From JAJFJD01 sp965228975 (GTDB taxonomy: Bacteria > Pseudomonadota > Alphaproteobacteria > UBA8366): 64,000 nt of DNA. Below, one piece after another: positions 1-7,239 of the stretch. Positions within the stretch are counted from its first letter, which is position 1, and the number at the start of each line of letters is the position of its first letter. The stretch is taken from the NCBI GenBank assembly GCA_965228975.1, contig OZ245851.1, forward strand, positions 496,001-560,000, written 5' to 3'. Below the pieces are notes generated by a model. It was given only the letters and a program-made list of their open reading frames with translations. It was not told the origin of the DNA and searched no databases. Both the position numbers and the translations under genes were made by a program.

Positions 1-128
1 ATCAAATGGTTCTCGGAGATGCCGTACTGCGTTGCGATCTCCTTGATCGTGGACAGGTCTCCGGCGGGCCGTAGGCCCAGATAGGTCAGCACGCGCAACG
101 AGTAGTCGGTGTAGCGGGTCAGCCGCAT
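1..128 (-). CDS. nsrR: Rrf2-family nitric-oxide-sensing repressor NsrR (3' part outside window)
   Basis: Only the first 42 codons lie in the window; the gene continues beyond base 1. The N-terminus MRLTRYTDYSLRVLTYLGL followed by TIKEIATQYGISENHL is the winged-helix start typical of Rrf2 proteins, specifically the NsrR subgroup, which uses an Fe-S cluster to sense nitric oxide. The cluster cysteines would lie in the missing part, so sensing cannot be checked. It is divergent from the alternative oxidase gene, and a perfect NsrR-type dyad lies between them, which supports the NsrR assignment over IscR or RirA. Autoregulation is likely because a weaker second site lies beside its own start. Confidence 0.85.
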   Translation of the reverse strand, partial: MRLTRYTDYSLRVLTYLGLRPAGDLSTIKEIATQYGISENHL

Positions 129-152
129 GACGGTCTCCGAAAAAATCTTAAT

Positions 153-175
153 AAGATGTATTTTATATATTGCTT
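153..175. promoter_or_regulatory. Degenerate second NsrR-type operator
   Basis: The half-site AAGATGTAT at 153-161 is followed 5 bp later by ATATTGCTT at 167-175. This matches the expected partner half ATACATCTT at 6 of 9 positions and keeps the same 9-5-9 geometry as the perfect site at 197-219. It sits about 25 bp upstream of the nsrR start, where it could mediate autoregulation. Its function is inferred. Confidence 0.5.
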
Positions 176-197
176 TTATGCAAGCGGTCATTATATA
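170..197 (+). promoter_or_regulatory. Predicted sigma70-type promoter of the aox operon
   Basis: TTGCTT (170-175) and TATATA (192-197) are separated by 16 bp and resemble -35 and -10 elements reading toward the alternative oxidase gene. The -10 abuts the perfect NsrR dyad at 197-219, so bound repressor would block transcription. The transcription start has not been mapped. Confidence 0.45.
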
Positions 198-219
198 AGA
201 TGTATAGAAAATACATCTT
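197..219. promoter_or_regulatory. NsrR operator, perfect 23-bp inverted repeat
   Basis: Half-sites AAGATGTAT (197-205) and ATACATCTT (211-219) are exact reverse complements separated by 5 bp. This matches the known NsrR consensus (AAGATGYAT...ATRCATCTT). It lies immediately after the predicted -10 and 19 bp before the alternative oxidase start codon, the usual position for repression that is relieved by nitric oxide. Confidence 0.85.
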
Positions 220-237
220 AAAGACAGAGGCAAGATC

Positions 238-909
238 ATGGGCGCAATTCCTGAAACGACCTTCCCGGCTAACCAAGCCGACCATCGGCCACCGGAAAAC
301 CTTAGCGACCGCGTCGCATACGGTTTCGTGAAGACCTTGCGCTTCGTCGCGGACCGGTTCTTCGCGGGGCGCTATGGCCACCGGGCCGTGGTTCTGGAGA
401 CCGTCGCCGCCGTGCCGGGCATGGTCGGCGGTCTGCTGCAGCACCTGAAGGCGCTGCGCTATATCCGCGACGATCGAGGGTGGGTGCGCGAACTGCTCGA
501 CGAGGCGGAGAACGAGCGCATGCATCTCATGACCTTCGTCCAGGTCGCGAAGCCGACCGTGCTGGAACGCATCGTGATCATGGTGACGCAAGCGGTCTTC
601 TATAACTTCTATTTCTGGCTCTACCTGTTCGCGCCGAAGACCGCGCACCGGGTCGTCGGTTATTTCGAAGAGGAAGCCGTCGCCAGCTATACCCACTATC
701 TCGCCGATATCGACGAAGGCCGGCATCCTAATCCACCGGCGCCGCAGATCGCCCGGGATTATTGGAAACTGCCGCCCGAAGCCACGCTGCGGGATGTCGT
801 GCTGGTCGTTCGCGAAGACGAGGCGGGACACCGCGACCGCAATCACGGCTTTGCCGATATCCTCGAACGGGGCGGTGTGCCAACGGGCCGGCTGGCCGCG
901 GCGGACTGA
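238..909 (+). CDS. aox: Alternative oxidase (cyanide- and NO-insensitive ubiquinol oxidase)
   Basis: This 223-residue di-iron membrane-associated protein oxidises ubiquinol and reduces oxygen to water without pumping protons. All AOX ligand motifs are present: LETVA (E54), NERMH (E93, H96), FEEEA (E145) and the C-terminal REDEAGH (E195, H198). Hydrophobic helices around 51-66 and 111-132 would form the membrane-binding surface. The start is preceded by an AGAGGC ribosome site. It is first in an operon with a truncated haemoglobin and a YeaR-like protein behind an NsrR operator, which points to respiration under nitric oxide, when haem-copper oxidases are inhibited. Bacterial AOX genes are uncommon, so acquisition by transfer is possible. 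Confidence 0.95.
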   Translation: MGAIPETTFPANQADHRPPENLSDRVAYGFVKTLRFVADRFFAGRYGHRAVVLETVAAVPGMVGGLLQHLKALRYIRDDRGWVRELLDEAENERMHLMTFVQVAKPTVLERIVIMVTQAVFYNFYFWLYLFAPKTAHRVVGYFEEEAVASYTHYLADIDEGRHPNPPAPQIARDYWKLPPEATLRDVVLVVREDEAGHRDRNHGFADILERGGVPTGRLAAAD

Positions 910-921
910 GGAGGGCGCATC

Positions 922-1377
922 ATGCAAGCGAGTCAAATGACCGGGACCGGCGCAACGTACGGATCCGATTCCGCCGCGCCTGTCGTCGACGACGCGTCGA
1001 TCGAGCGTTTGGTCCGCCACTTCTATGCCCGGGTGCGCCGCGACCCCGATCTGGGGCCTGTTTTCGCGGCGGCGATTCCCGGCGACTGGGAACCGCATCT
1101 GCGCACGATGACCGATTTCTGGTCCTCGGTGATGCTCCGGACAGGCCGATTCAAGGGGCGGCCCGTGCAGAAACACCGGGCGCTCACTGGTGTGACGCCG
1201 GACCATTTCGTGACCTGGCTCCGATTGTTCGATGCCAGCGCGCGGGCGATCTATCCCGCCGCGATTGCCGCGCAATTCGTCGATCGGGCCGGGCGCGTCG
1301 CCGACAGTTTGCAGCGGGCGATGTTTCCGTGCGCAGGCATGCGGCCGTCCCATCGACCGACGGGAAAGAGACCATGA
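922..1377 (+). CDS. Group III truncated haemoglobin
   Basis: The 151-residue protein has the 2-on-2 globin layout of group III: a B-helix segment (RLVRHFYARV), an E-helix (HLRTMTDFWSSVML), then FKGRPVQKH with the proximal histidine at H85. About 20 extra residues precede the globin core, so the true start could be slightly downstream. It lies 12 bp after aox and overlaps the next gene by an ATGA, so the three genes are very probably co-transcribed. Group III globins bind oxygen and NO; a role in NO chemistry is suggested by the NsrR operator upstream. The in vivo ligand is not visible from sequence. Confidence 0.88.
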   Translation: MQASQMTGTGATYGSDSAAPVVDDASIERLVRHFYARVRRDPDLGPVFAAAIPGDWEPHLRTMTDFWSSVMLRTGRFKGRPVQKHRALTGVTPDHFVTWLRLFDASARAIYPAAIAAQFVDRAGRVADSLQRAMFPCAGMRPSHRPTGKRP

Positions 1378-1646
1378 AGAGTATTCCGGAAACCGCGCGC
1401 GCTTACTCCCGCACCAAGACCTTCACCGAAACGACGCTGCCGGCGAAGATACGCGAGAACCATCAGACGGCGCCGGGCGTCTGGGGCCTGATTACCGTGG
1501 TGAGCGGCGAGGTCCGATACGAAATCCCGAGCGCTGCAGAAACCCACGTTCTCGTACCCGGCACGCCGGGGATTGTCGAACCCGAGGTTCCGCATCGCGC
1601 GAACCCTGTCGGGGAGGCTTCCTTCTTTATCGAATTCTATCGCTAG
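1374..1646 (+). CDS. DUF1971 (TehB/YeaR-like) small cupin-fold protein
   Basis: This 90-residue protein carries the DUF1971 pattern: KTFTETTLPAKIRENHQTAPGVWG near the N-terminus, then a short beta-rich domain ending in HRANPVGEASFFIEFYR. The start overlaps the preceding stop (ATGA at 1374-1377), indicating translational coupling. E. coli YeaR, a member of the family, is induced by nitrate and nitric oxide through NarL and NsrR, which agrees with the operator at the head of this operon. The biochemical role is unknown; the C-terminal half of some TehB proteins contains the same domain. Confidence 0.85.
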   Translation: MKSIPETARAYSRTKTFTETTLPAKIRENHQTAPGVWGLITVVSGEVRYEIPSAAETHVLVPGTPGIVEPEVPHRANPVGEASFFIEFYR

Positions 1647-1688
1647 GCCTGAAATTTCCCGGCCATTGAGCCGGATGGAGATGAAATC

Positions 1689-2222
1689 ATGGATACGCTA
1701 ACGATTTTTCTGACACAGTTCATTTTAAGCATCCTTGTCTACTCGCTCATCGCCCGGTGGTACGCGGCGCCGTGGCTCGCGGGGAAATCGCTTGAGACCG
1801 CATTGATGCTGCTGATCCTGCCGCACGCCTTTAGGCATTTAGGGTTGGGTTTCATGGTGCCGGGACTGGTCGGCGATCCGTTGCCCGATCTGTTTGCCGG
1901 TGGTGCCGCCTACGGCGATTTCGCGGCCGGCCTTTTGGCGATCACCGCCTTGATCGCCTTACGCAATGGATGGGGTTTGGCCATCCCCCTGGTGTGGGTT
2001 TTCAATGTCGTCGGCGCCGCCGACCTGATGAACGCCCTGCGCCAGGTGGATGCGGTCCCCAATCTCGGCGTCATGTGGTTCGTGCCGACATTCATCGTGC
2101 CGCTGCTGCTGGTCACCCATGCGATGATCTTCGCCCGCTTGGTGAAGGCGGCGCGGCCTTCCGATATCGAGGCGCCGTGTGCCCTGCGGCGGCAGAAACC
2201 GGCGTCGGCATCCGGCATTTAG
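1689..2222 (+). CDS. Small multi-pass membrane protein, last gene of the NO operon
   Basis: The 177-residue protein has about five hydrophobic segments (roughly 5-25, 35-55, 72-90, 95-115 and 127-150) and a basic C-terminal tail, so it should sit in the inner membrane. It starts 42 bp after the DUF1971 gene with a GGAGATG ribosome site and is most likely co-transcribed with aox. I do not recognise a named family. There are no obvious haem or metal motifs apart from H46 and H50 (PHAFRHL) in the second segment. A role connected with NO or nitrite is suggested only by position. Confidence 0.7.
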   Translation: MDTLTIFLTQFILSILVYSLIARWYAAPWLAGKSLETALMLLILPHAFRHLGLGFMVPGLVGDPLPDLFAGGAAYGDFAAGLLAITALIALRNGWGLAIPLVWVFNVVGAADLMNALRQVDAVPNLGVMWFVPTFIVPLLLVTHAMIFARLVKAARPSDIEAPCALRRQKPASASGI

Positions 2223-2257
2223 GCGGATTGCGCACTGAAAACCGGCCGGCGCTTTCG

Positions 2258-2866
2258 TCAGCGCGTGTCAGCCACGAACAGGCGTCGTGCTGAGGTCTTC
2301 GTAACCTCGATATACCTTTTCTGCGGCCAGCCACAGTCCCCGGTGAGCAGTTCCCATTGGCGGATGGACAGCATGGCCCATAAGGCATCCGTCGCCTGTT
2401 TGACGGGAAGGTCGGAGGTGAGAACGCCGTCCTTCTTCAGGGCCAGGATCGCCGCGTGACAGCCTTGGCGGACGGCCTGCATCCGGTCGTCCCAGGCCTC
2501 GGCGGCGGCGTCGTCCGTCTCCTTTAACGCCAGCAGGGCCTTCGCGACACCATAAATCTCGGGGATGTAATTGCCCCACGCCTCGATGAAGGCGTCCAGG
2601 CGATCGACGCCTGTTGCGGCCGTCCGGCTCGCCGTCAGCCGTTCGTCGACTTTCTTGACCTCGTCCAGGTGGCGCGTCGTGGCGATGAGCAGGTCCGACC
2701 GTGCCGGGAAATGGAGGTAGACCGCCTGCCGGCTCACGCCCGCGTCCTTCGCGATGTCGGCCATACGGACACCCGTGCCGCCGCCGGCTTCCAGGAGTTT
2801 CCATGCGGAATTCAGGATTCGGGTGCGTGTGTCGATTTTTATGCTTGACATCATGTAAAGTAACAT
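2258..2866 (-). CDS. TetR/AcrR-family transcriptional repressor
   Basis: The N-terminal half holds a TetR helix-turn-helix (RILNSAWKLLEAGGGTGVRMADIAKDAGVSRQAVYLHF in overview), and the rest is an alpha-helical ligand domain. Length is about 202 residues; the start may instead be one of two in-frame ATGs at 2854 or 2851, because no strong ribosome site precedes any of them. It is divergent from a flavodoxin-fold quinone reductase gene, and a 10-bp inverted repeat fills the 50-bp gap between them. It therefore probably represses both itself and the reductase. The ligand is unknown; quinones or other electrophiles are a reasonable guess. Confidence 0.88.
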   Translation of the reverse strand: MLLYMMSSIKIDTRTRILNSAWKLLEAGGGTGVRMADIAKDAGVSRQAVYLHFPARSDLLIATTRHLDEVKKVDERLTASRTAATGVDRLDAFIEAWGNYIPEIYGVAKALLALKETDDAAAEAWDDRMQAVRQGCHAAILALKKDGVLTSDLPVKQATDALWAMLSIRQWELLTGDCGWPQKRYIEVTKTSARRLFVADTR

Positions 2867-2868
2867 CT

Positions 2869-2902
2869 ACTTGACACGTTGTCAATTTACACCGTGTCAA
2901 GT
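2869..2902. promoter_or_regulatory. Palindromic operator between tetR-type gene and quinone reductase
   Basis: ACTTGACACG at 2869-2878 is repeated exactly as CGTGTCAAGT at 2893-2902 in inverted orientation with a 14-bp spacer. A second overlapping dyad, TTGACACGTTGTCAA (2871-2885), is centred inside the left arm. TTGACA here could also be a -35 element. Position between divergent genes supports binding by the TetR-family product. Confidence 0.65.
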
Positions 2903-2916
2903 GAAAGGGAATTGCC

Positions 2917-3504
2917 ATGACAAACCGAATCTTCATCTGGGTGGCCCACCCGAAATCGGACTCGCTTTGCGCCGGGCTCGCGGACGCCTATCAGGCGGCG
3001 GCCGAAAGGGGCGGGTCGGAAGTGCGGCGGCTCGATCTGAGCCACATGTCCTTCGATCCGTCCTGTGACGGATATGGCGACGACATGCCGCCCCTGGAGC
3101 CGGACCTTCGGGCTTGGCAGGACGGGATCGCCTGGGCGGACCACCTGCTTTTCGTGCATCCCTATTGGTGGGGGGCCATGCCGACCAAGGCGAAGGCCGT
3201 CATCGACCGGGCCCTCGCGCCGGGTTTCGGGTTCAAGTATCACGCGAAGGGCGTGGCCTGGGACAAGCTGCTTACCGGAAAGACGGCGGACGTTATCATC
3301 ACGTCGGACACGCCGCCGCTGTTGGACACGATCTTGTATCGCCGTCCGGCCCGGCGGGTGATGAAGAATCAGGTCTTGGGGTTCTGTGGAATCAAAACCA
3401 AACGGATGGCGCAGTTCGGCTCCGTGAAGCTCGCCGATGCGACGAAGATCGGCAAGTGGATCGGCAAGGCGGATCGAATGGGCGCCGTGGCGGCTGCGGC
3501 GTAG
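2917..3504 (+). CDS. Flavodoxin-fold NAD(P)H:quinone oxidoreductase
   Basis: This 195-residue protein belongs to the MdaB/KefF/NQO family, which carries out two-electron reduction of quinones with bound FMN or FAD. Supporting features are the first beta strand with FIWVAHPKSDS, the central ADHLLFVHPYWWGAMPTKAKAVIDR segment (residues about 75-98) typical of the family, and the GFGFKY stretch after it. An AAAGGGA ribosome site precedes the ATG. It is divergent from a TetR repressor with a shared palindrome, a common arrangement for inducible electrophile detoxification. Confidence 0.85.
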   Translation: MTNRIFIWVAHPKSDSLCAGLADAYQAAAERGGSEVRRLDLSHMSFDPSCDGYGDDMPPLEPDLRAWQDGIAWADHLLFVHPYWWGAMPTKAKAVIDRALAPGFGFKYHAKGVAWDKLLTGKTADVIITSDTPPLLDTILYRRPARRVMKNQVLGFCGIKTKRMAQFGSVKLADATKIGKWIGKADRMGAVAAAA

Positions 3505-3568
3505 TTGGGCCGGGCCCGTGCCGGGTCTGATTCCATGTCCTCTACCGCCTGTGATATGGTTTCGCTTG

Positions 3569-3588
3569 TTGCGCGGTTCACCGCGCAA
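3569..3588 (+). promoter_or_regulatory. Hairpin in the leuC leader
   Basis: TTGCGCGG (3569-3576) and CCGCGCAA (3581-3588) form a perfect 8-bp stem with a TTCA loop, 35 bp upstream of leuC. No T-run follows it, so it is more likely an operator dyad or leader structure than a terminator. A hairpin of equal size sits at the same distance before the lyase gene at 14280. Confidence 0.4.
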
Positions 3589-3623
3589 TCGGCAACACCA
3601 AGCAAAGAACCGGAGAGGCCGCC

Positions 3624-5033
3624 GTGGCAGCACCGCGCACCATGTTCGAGAAGATCTGGGATCGGGCCTGCATCCTGACGCGCGACGACGGGCAGTCGCT
3701 GCTTTATGTGGACCGCCATCTGGCGCACGAAGGGTCGGGGCGGGGATTCGGCCGGTTGCGCGCCGAAGGGCGGAAACTGCGGCGGCCCGACCTGACCTTC
3801 GGCACGGCGGATCACTACATCTCGACCAAGGGGACGACGCTCGACGATATCGACGATCCGGACCGGCGCGAGCGCGTCGCCTTGTGCGGCCCGAATGCCG
3901 AGGAGTTCGGCGTCACGTTCTTCACGCTCGGCGACCCGCGGCGCGGCATCGTGCATGTGGTCGGGCCGGAACAGGGACTGACCCAACCGGGCCTGTTGAT
4001 CGTCTGCGGCGATTCACACACCTCGACGCATGGCGCGCTCGGCGCCTTCGCCTTCGGGATCGGTTCGACCGAGCATTACCATGTGATGGCGACGCAATGC
4101 CTGTGGCAGCGCAAACCGAAGACGATGCGAATTTCCGTGGACGGCACGCTTGGGTTTGGCGTCACCGCAAAGGACGTGATCCTGCACATTATCGGTGAAA
4201 TCGGCGCGCAGGGTGCGACCGGCCATGTCATCGAGTATGCGGGGACGACGATCCGCAACATGTCGATCGAGGAGCGCCTGACCGTCTGCAATATGTCGAT
4301 CGAAGCCGGCGGTCGGGCCGGTATGATCGCGCCGGATGACGTGACCTATAATTATCTCAAGGGGCGTCCTTTCGCGCCGCAGGATGCGGAGTGGGATAAG
4401 GCGCTCGCCTTCTGGAAGACCTTGCCGACCGACGACGGGGCCGTGTTCGACCGCGAGGTGTCTATCGACGCAGGCGACATCGCCCCGACAGTGACCTGGG
4501 GCACCAGCCCGGAGAATGCGTTGCCGGTGACCGGCGCGGTGCCCGATCCCGCCGACGAGGGCGACGCCACGCGTCGGGCGGCGCTGGAGAGCACGATCGA
4601 CTACATGGGATTGCAGGCGGGGGCGCCGTTGAGCGATCTCGCCGTGGATGGCGTGTTCATCGGCTCCTGCACGAACGGCCGGCTTTCGGACCTGCGGGCC
4701 GCCGCCGCGGTAGTGAAGGGCCGGAAGGCCGCGACCTTCGCGATGGTCGTGCCGGGGTCCGGCCAGGTCAAGGCGCAGGCGGAGGCTGAGGGCCTCGACC
4801 GGATTTTCACCGATGCCGGGTTCGAGTGGCGCGAGGCCGGCTGCTCCATGTGCTGCGGCTTCAACGGGGATATCGGCAAACCGCAGGAGCGTTGGGCCTC
4901 CACGTCCAACCGGAACTTCGTCGGCCGTCAGGGACCGGGCGTCCGCACCCATTTGATGAGCGCCGCGATGGCGGCGGCCGCTGCGGTGACCGGCAGGTTC
5001 ACCGATGTCCGCACGTTGCAGGAGAACGCCTGA
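3624..5033 (+). CDS. leuC: 3-isopropylmalate dehydratase large subunit
   Basis: This 469-residue aconitase-superfamily protein isomerises 2- and 3-isopropylmalate in leucine synthesis as a LeuCD heterodimer. The 4Fe-4S ligands are C349 (IGSCTNGR), C407 and C410 (GCSMCCGFNGD). The active-site segment CGDSHTSTHGALGAFAFGIGSTEH and the NMSIEAGGRAGMIAPDD block match canonical LeuC. Full length is normal. The leuD start overlaps its stop by one base (TGATG). leuB is not adjacent, and a second, divergent LeuCD-like pair lies at 15227-17005, so this copy may serve leucine synthesis or a related hydro-lyase reaction; sequence favours isopropylmalate. Confidence 0.92.
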   Translation: MAAPRTMFEKIWDRACILTRDDGQSLLYVDRHLAHEGSGRGFGRLRAEGRKLRRPDLTFGTADHYISTKGTTLDDIDDPDRRERVALCGPNAEEFGVTFFTLGDPRRGIVHVVGPEQGLTQPGLLIVCGDSHTSTHGALGAFAFGIGSTEHYHVMATQCLWQRKPKTMRISVDGTLGFGVTAKDVILHIIGEIGAQGATGHVIEYAGTTIRNMSIEERLTVCNMSIEAGGRAGMIAPDDVTYNYLKGRPFAPQDAEWDKALAFWKTLPTDDGAVFDREVSIDAGDIAPTVTWGTSPENALPVTGAVPDPADEGDATRRAALESTIDYMGLQAGAPLSDLAVDGVFIGSCTNGRLSDLRAAAAVVKGRKAATFAMVVPGSGQVKAQAEAEGLDRIFTDAGFEWREAGCSMCCGFNGDIGKPQERWASTSNRNFVGRQGPGVRTHLMSAAMAAAAAVTGRFTDVRTLQENA

Positions 5034-5647
5034 TGGAAGCCTTCACCACGCTGACGGCGGTCGCCGCTCCCTTCGATCGCCCGAATACCGACACGGACCA
5101 GATCACGCCCGGGCGGTTCCTGAAACGGTGGGACGCGGATTGGGCCAACGTGTTGTTTCACGATTTGCGGTTCGACCAGAATGAGGCCGAACGCCCGGAC
5201 TTCATCCTCAACCAGGCGGCATTCCGCGATGCCAAAATTCTGGTCGCGAACATCAATTTCGCTTGCGGGTCGTCGCGCGAGAGCGCGGTTCATGCCTTGG
5301 TCGCCTATGGGTTTCGGGCCGTGATCGCCCCCAGCTTCGGCGATATCTTCTTCAACAACGCCAGCAAGAACGGGTTGCTGACTTTCGTACAGGACACGGA
5401 CACCTGCGACCGGCTGCGGGATCAATTGCATGCGGATCCCGGGGCGGAAATGAGTATCGACCTCGACGCCCAGCGCTACACCGGACCCGACGGCACGTCG
5501 TATGCCTTCGAGATCGACAGCTTTCGCAAATACGTGCTGTTGAACGGCTTGGACGACATCGATCTCACCATGCAGTACGAGGATGAGATCGCCGCCCATG
5601 AAGCGGCGTTGAAGACCGAGATACCGTGGCTTTCCGCCAAGGCGTGA
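5033..5647 (+). CDS. leuD: 3-isopropylmalate dehydratase small subunit
   Basis: The 204-residue protein is the swivelling small domain of isopropylmalate isomerase. It shows the N-terminal PFDRPNTDTDQITPGRFLK, then NFACGSSRESAVHALVAYGFRAVIAPSFGDIFFNNASKNGLL in pieces typical of full-length LeuD, and the C-terminal extension absent from short archaeal-type small subunits. Translation starts within the leuC stop codon (TGATG), so the two are coupled. Compare the shorter 168-residue small subunit at 16499, which belongs to another subfamily. Confidence 0.93.
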   Translation: MEAFTTLTAVAAPFDRPNTDTDQITPGRFLKRWDADWANVLFHDLRFDQNEAERPDFILNQAAFRDAKILVANINFACGSSRESAVHALVAYGFRAVIAPSFGDIFFNNASKNGLLTFVQDTDTCDRLRDQLHADPGAEMSIDLDAQRYTGPDGTSYAFEIDSFRKYVLLNGLDDIDLTMQYEDEIAAHEAALKTEIPWLSAKA

Positions 5648-5684
5648 AATTGCAGGGTGTGAGGCTGACGAAAGGGATGTAGCG

Positions 5685-6539
5685 ATGCCGAAGGTTCTTT
5701 CCGACGACGCGGTCGAGCATTTCCATACGCAGGGTTTCCTCTCGCCGGTCCCGGTGTTGTCGGCGGAGGAGGTGGCGCATTTCCGCGGCTGTCTCGAACG
5801 GTTCGAGGCGAAATACCCGGACGACGTCAAGAAGCTGAAAAGCAAGTCGCATCTGCTGTGTCCGTGGGTCGAGGATATCGCGCGGCACCCGGGCATCCTG
5901 GATGTCTACGAGGATCTGATCGGGCCGAACATCCTCTGCTACAGCATGGCTTTCCGCATCAAAGACCCGGACGGACGGACGCATGCCGGCTGGCATCAGG
6001 ACGGCGCCTACAATCCGATCAAGCCGATCCTGGTGATCGGTGCGCTGGCGCTTGCGGAATGCACCGTGGCGCATGGCTGCCTTAAGGTCATTCCCGGCTC
6101 GCACAAGACCGGGGTCCTTCCGCATAAGGATACGGGTAACCCCGAAAGCATCTTGTCGCGCGGCCAATACATCACCGCCGACATCGACGAGTCGAAAGCC
6201 GTGGACATCGTCCTGAAGCCAGGCGAGATCGGCCTGTTCAATGCCGGGATCATCCACGGCTCCGGCGTCAACGTGTCGGACGCGCGCCGTCTTATCCTGT
6301 TGGTGGAAATGATGCCCACGAATACGGAAGTTCGGGCGCACCGCGATTCCGCGATGCTGGTACGCGGCGTCGACACTTACGGCAACGTCGATATCGATCC
6401 GTCGCCGACGGTGGAGTTCGGTGCGGCGGAACTGGCGGCGTGGCGCAACACGACCAAGAAGACCGGAAAGAACATCTTCGAGGGCAGCCCCCTGCCGCCG
6501 ACCGAGGTGTATGGCGGCGCGGACCCCAACCGCACCTGA
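5685..6539 (+). CDS. Phytanoyl-CoA dioxygenase (PhyH) family protein
   Basis: This 284-residue protein is a non-haem Fe(II)/2-oxoglutarate oxygenase. The iron triad is H104 and D106 (GWHQDGAY) and H191 (IIHGSG); R201 ten residues later should hold 2-oxoglutarate. Because the aspartate is present, it is a hydroxylase and not a halogenase, in which this position is Ala or Gly. It lies 37 bp after leuD on the same strand and may be co-transcribed. The substrate is unknown; members hydroxylate acyl-CoAs, amino acids, ectoine and small natural products. Confidence 0.85.
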   Translation: MPKVLSDDAVEHFHTQGFLSPVPVLSAEEVAHFRGCLERFEAKYPDDVKKLKSKSHLLCPWVEDIARHPGILDVYEDLIGPNILCYSMAFRIKDPDGRTHAGWHQDGAYNPIKPILVIGALALAECTVAHGCLKVIPGSHKTGVLPHKDTGNPESILSRGQYITADIDESKAVDIVLKPGEIGLFNAGIIHGSGVNVSDARRLILLVEMMPTNTEVRAHRDSAMLVRGVDTYGNVDIDPSPTVEFGAAELAAWRNTTKKTGKNIFEGSPLPPTEVYGGADPNRT

Positions 6540-6645
6540 GTTGAGGCGCAGTTTCGAAATTCGGTGACTCGCCGATGCCAGCGGTGGACAATGCCATTCG
6601 TTGTTCGGCCGAACGCTCATCACCGGAACCGGAAAGGATTGAGAC

Positions 6646-7227
6646 ATGACGGTCGCGGATCCCAATCGCGTGTTGTTGACCGGCGAAAACCCATTCATTC
6701 GGCTCAGTGTCGACGATAGCGACGATTACACGACGAATGCCAGTTTCTGGCGCATCATTTTCAGTCCGAAGGGGGGCGGTCATGTCCTCTTCGTCAAGAG
6801 CGAGCTGACGCAGAACGGCTGGCGCATCTACTCCGACAACGGGGACATGACGCGCTGGCTGCAGTCCGGCATTCAGGGGATCCTCAATCCGGAACTGACG
6901 GATCAGGGCATCGCCATGATCGATGCGGCGTTCACCAAGTCCGGCGATGCCCAGAAGGATTGGACCGAAACCATACGCTCGGCGGACGAGGAAGTGGTGC
7001 TTTCGTGGCGCGACCTCGGCGACCCGATGCTCATCCACACCTATCCTAGCGATAAACCCGGGGAACGGCCGGTGGGTGTGTGCACCGTGTTCGTGCCGGC
7101 GCTCAGTGCGGGGTTGTCGATCAATGGCGAGGACGCACCCGGGCAGGCGTGGCCACGGGAGCGGGAAGGCCGGCCCTTCAGTACCTGTTCGCTGGCGTTC
7201 TCCGAGAGTTGGACCGAGGCACGCTAG
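6646..7227 (+). CDS. Hypothetical protein, beta-rich, soluble
   Basis: I do not recognise this 193-residue protein. It is acidic, lacks a signal peptide and membrane segments, and has alternating strand-like stretches (for example FWRIIFSP, GHVLFVK, RPVGVCTVFVPALSAGLSING). A GGAAAGGATTG ribosome site precedes the ATG. The EEP-family hydrolase gene starts only 12 bp after its stop, so the two are probably one transcript and may act together. Confidence 0.7.
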   Translation: MTVADPNRVLLTGENPFIRLSVDDSDDYTTNASFWRIIFSPKGGGHVLFVKSELTQNGWRIYSDNGDMTRWLQSGIQGILNPELTDQGIAMIDAAFTKSGDAQKDWTETIRSADEEVVLSWRDLGDPMLIHTYPSDKPGERPVGVCTVFVPALSAGLSINGEDAPGQAWPREREGRPFSTCSLAFSESWTEAR

Positions 7228-7239
7228 CGTCCAATTACC

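Noticed and set aside
5685..6539. Possible non-haem iron halogenase
   Set aside because: The iron motif is HxD (H104, D106), so the carboxylate ligand needed for hydroxylation is present; halogenases have Ala or Gly there.
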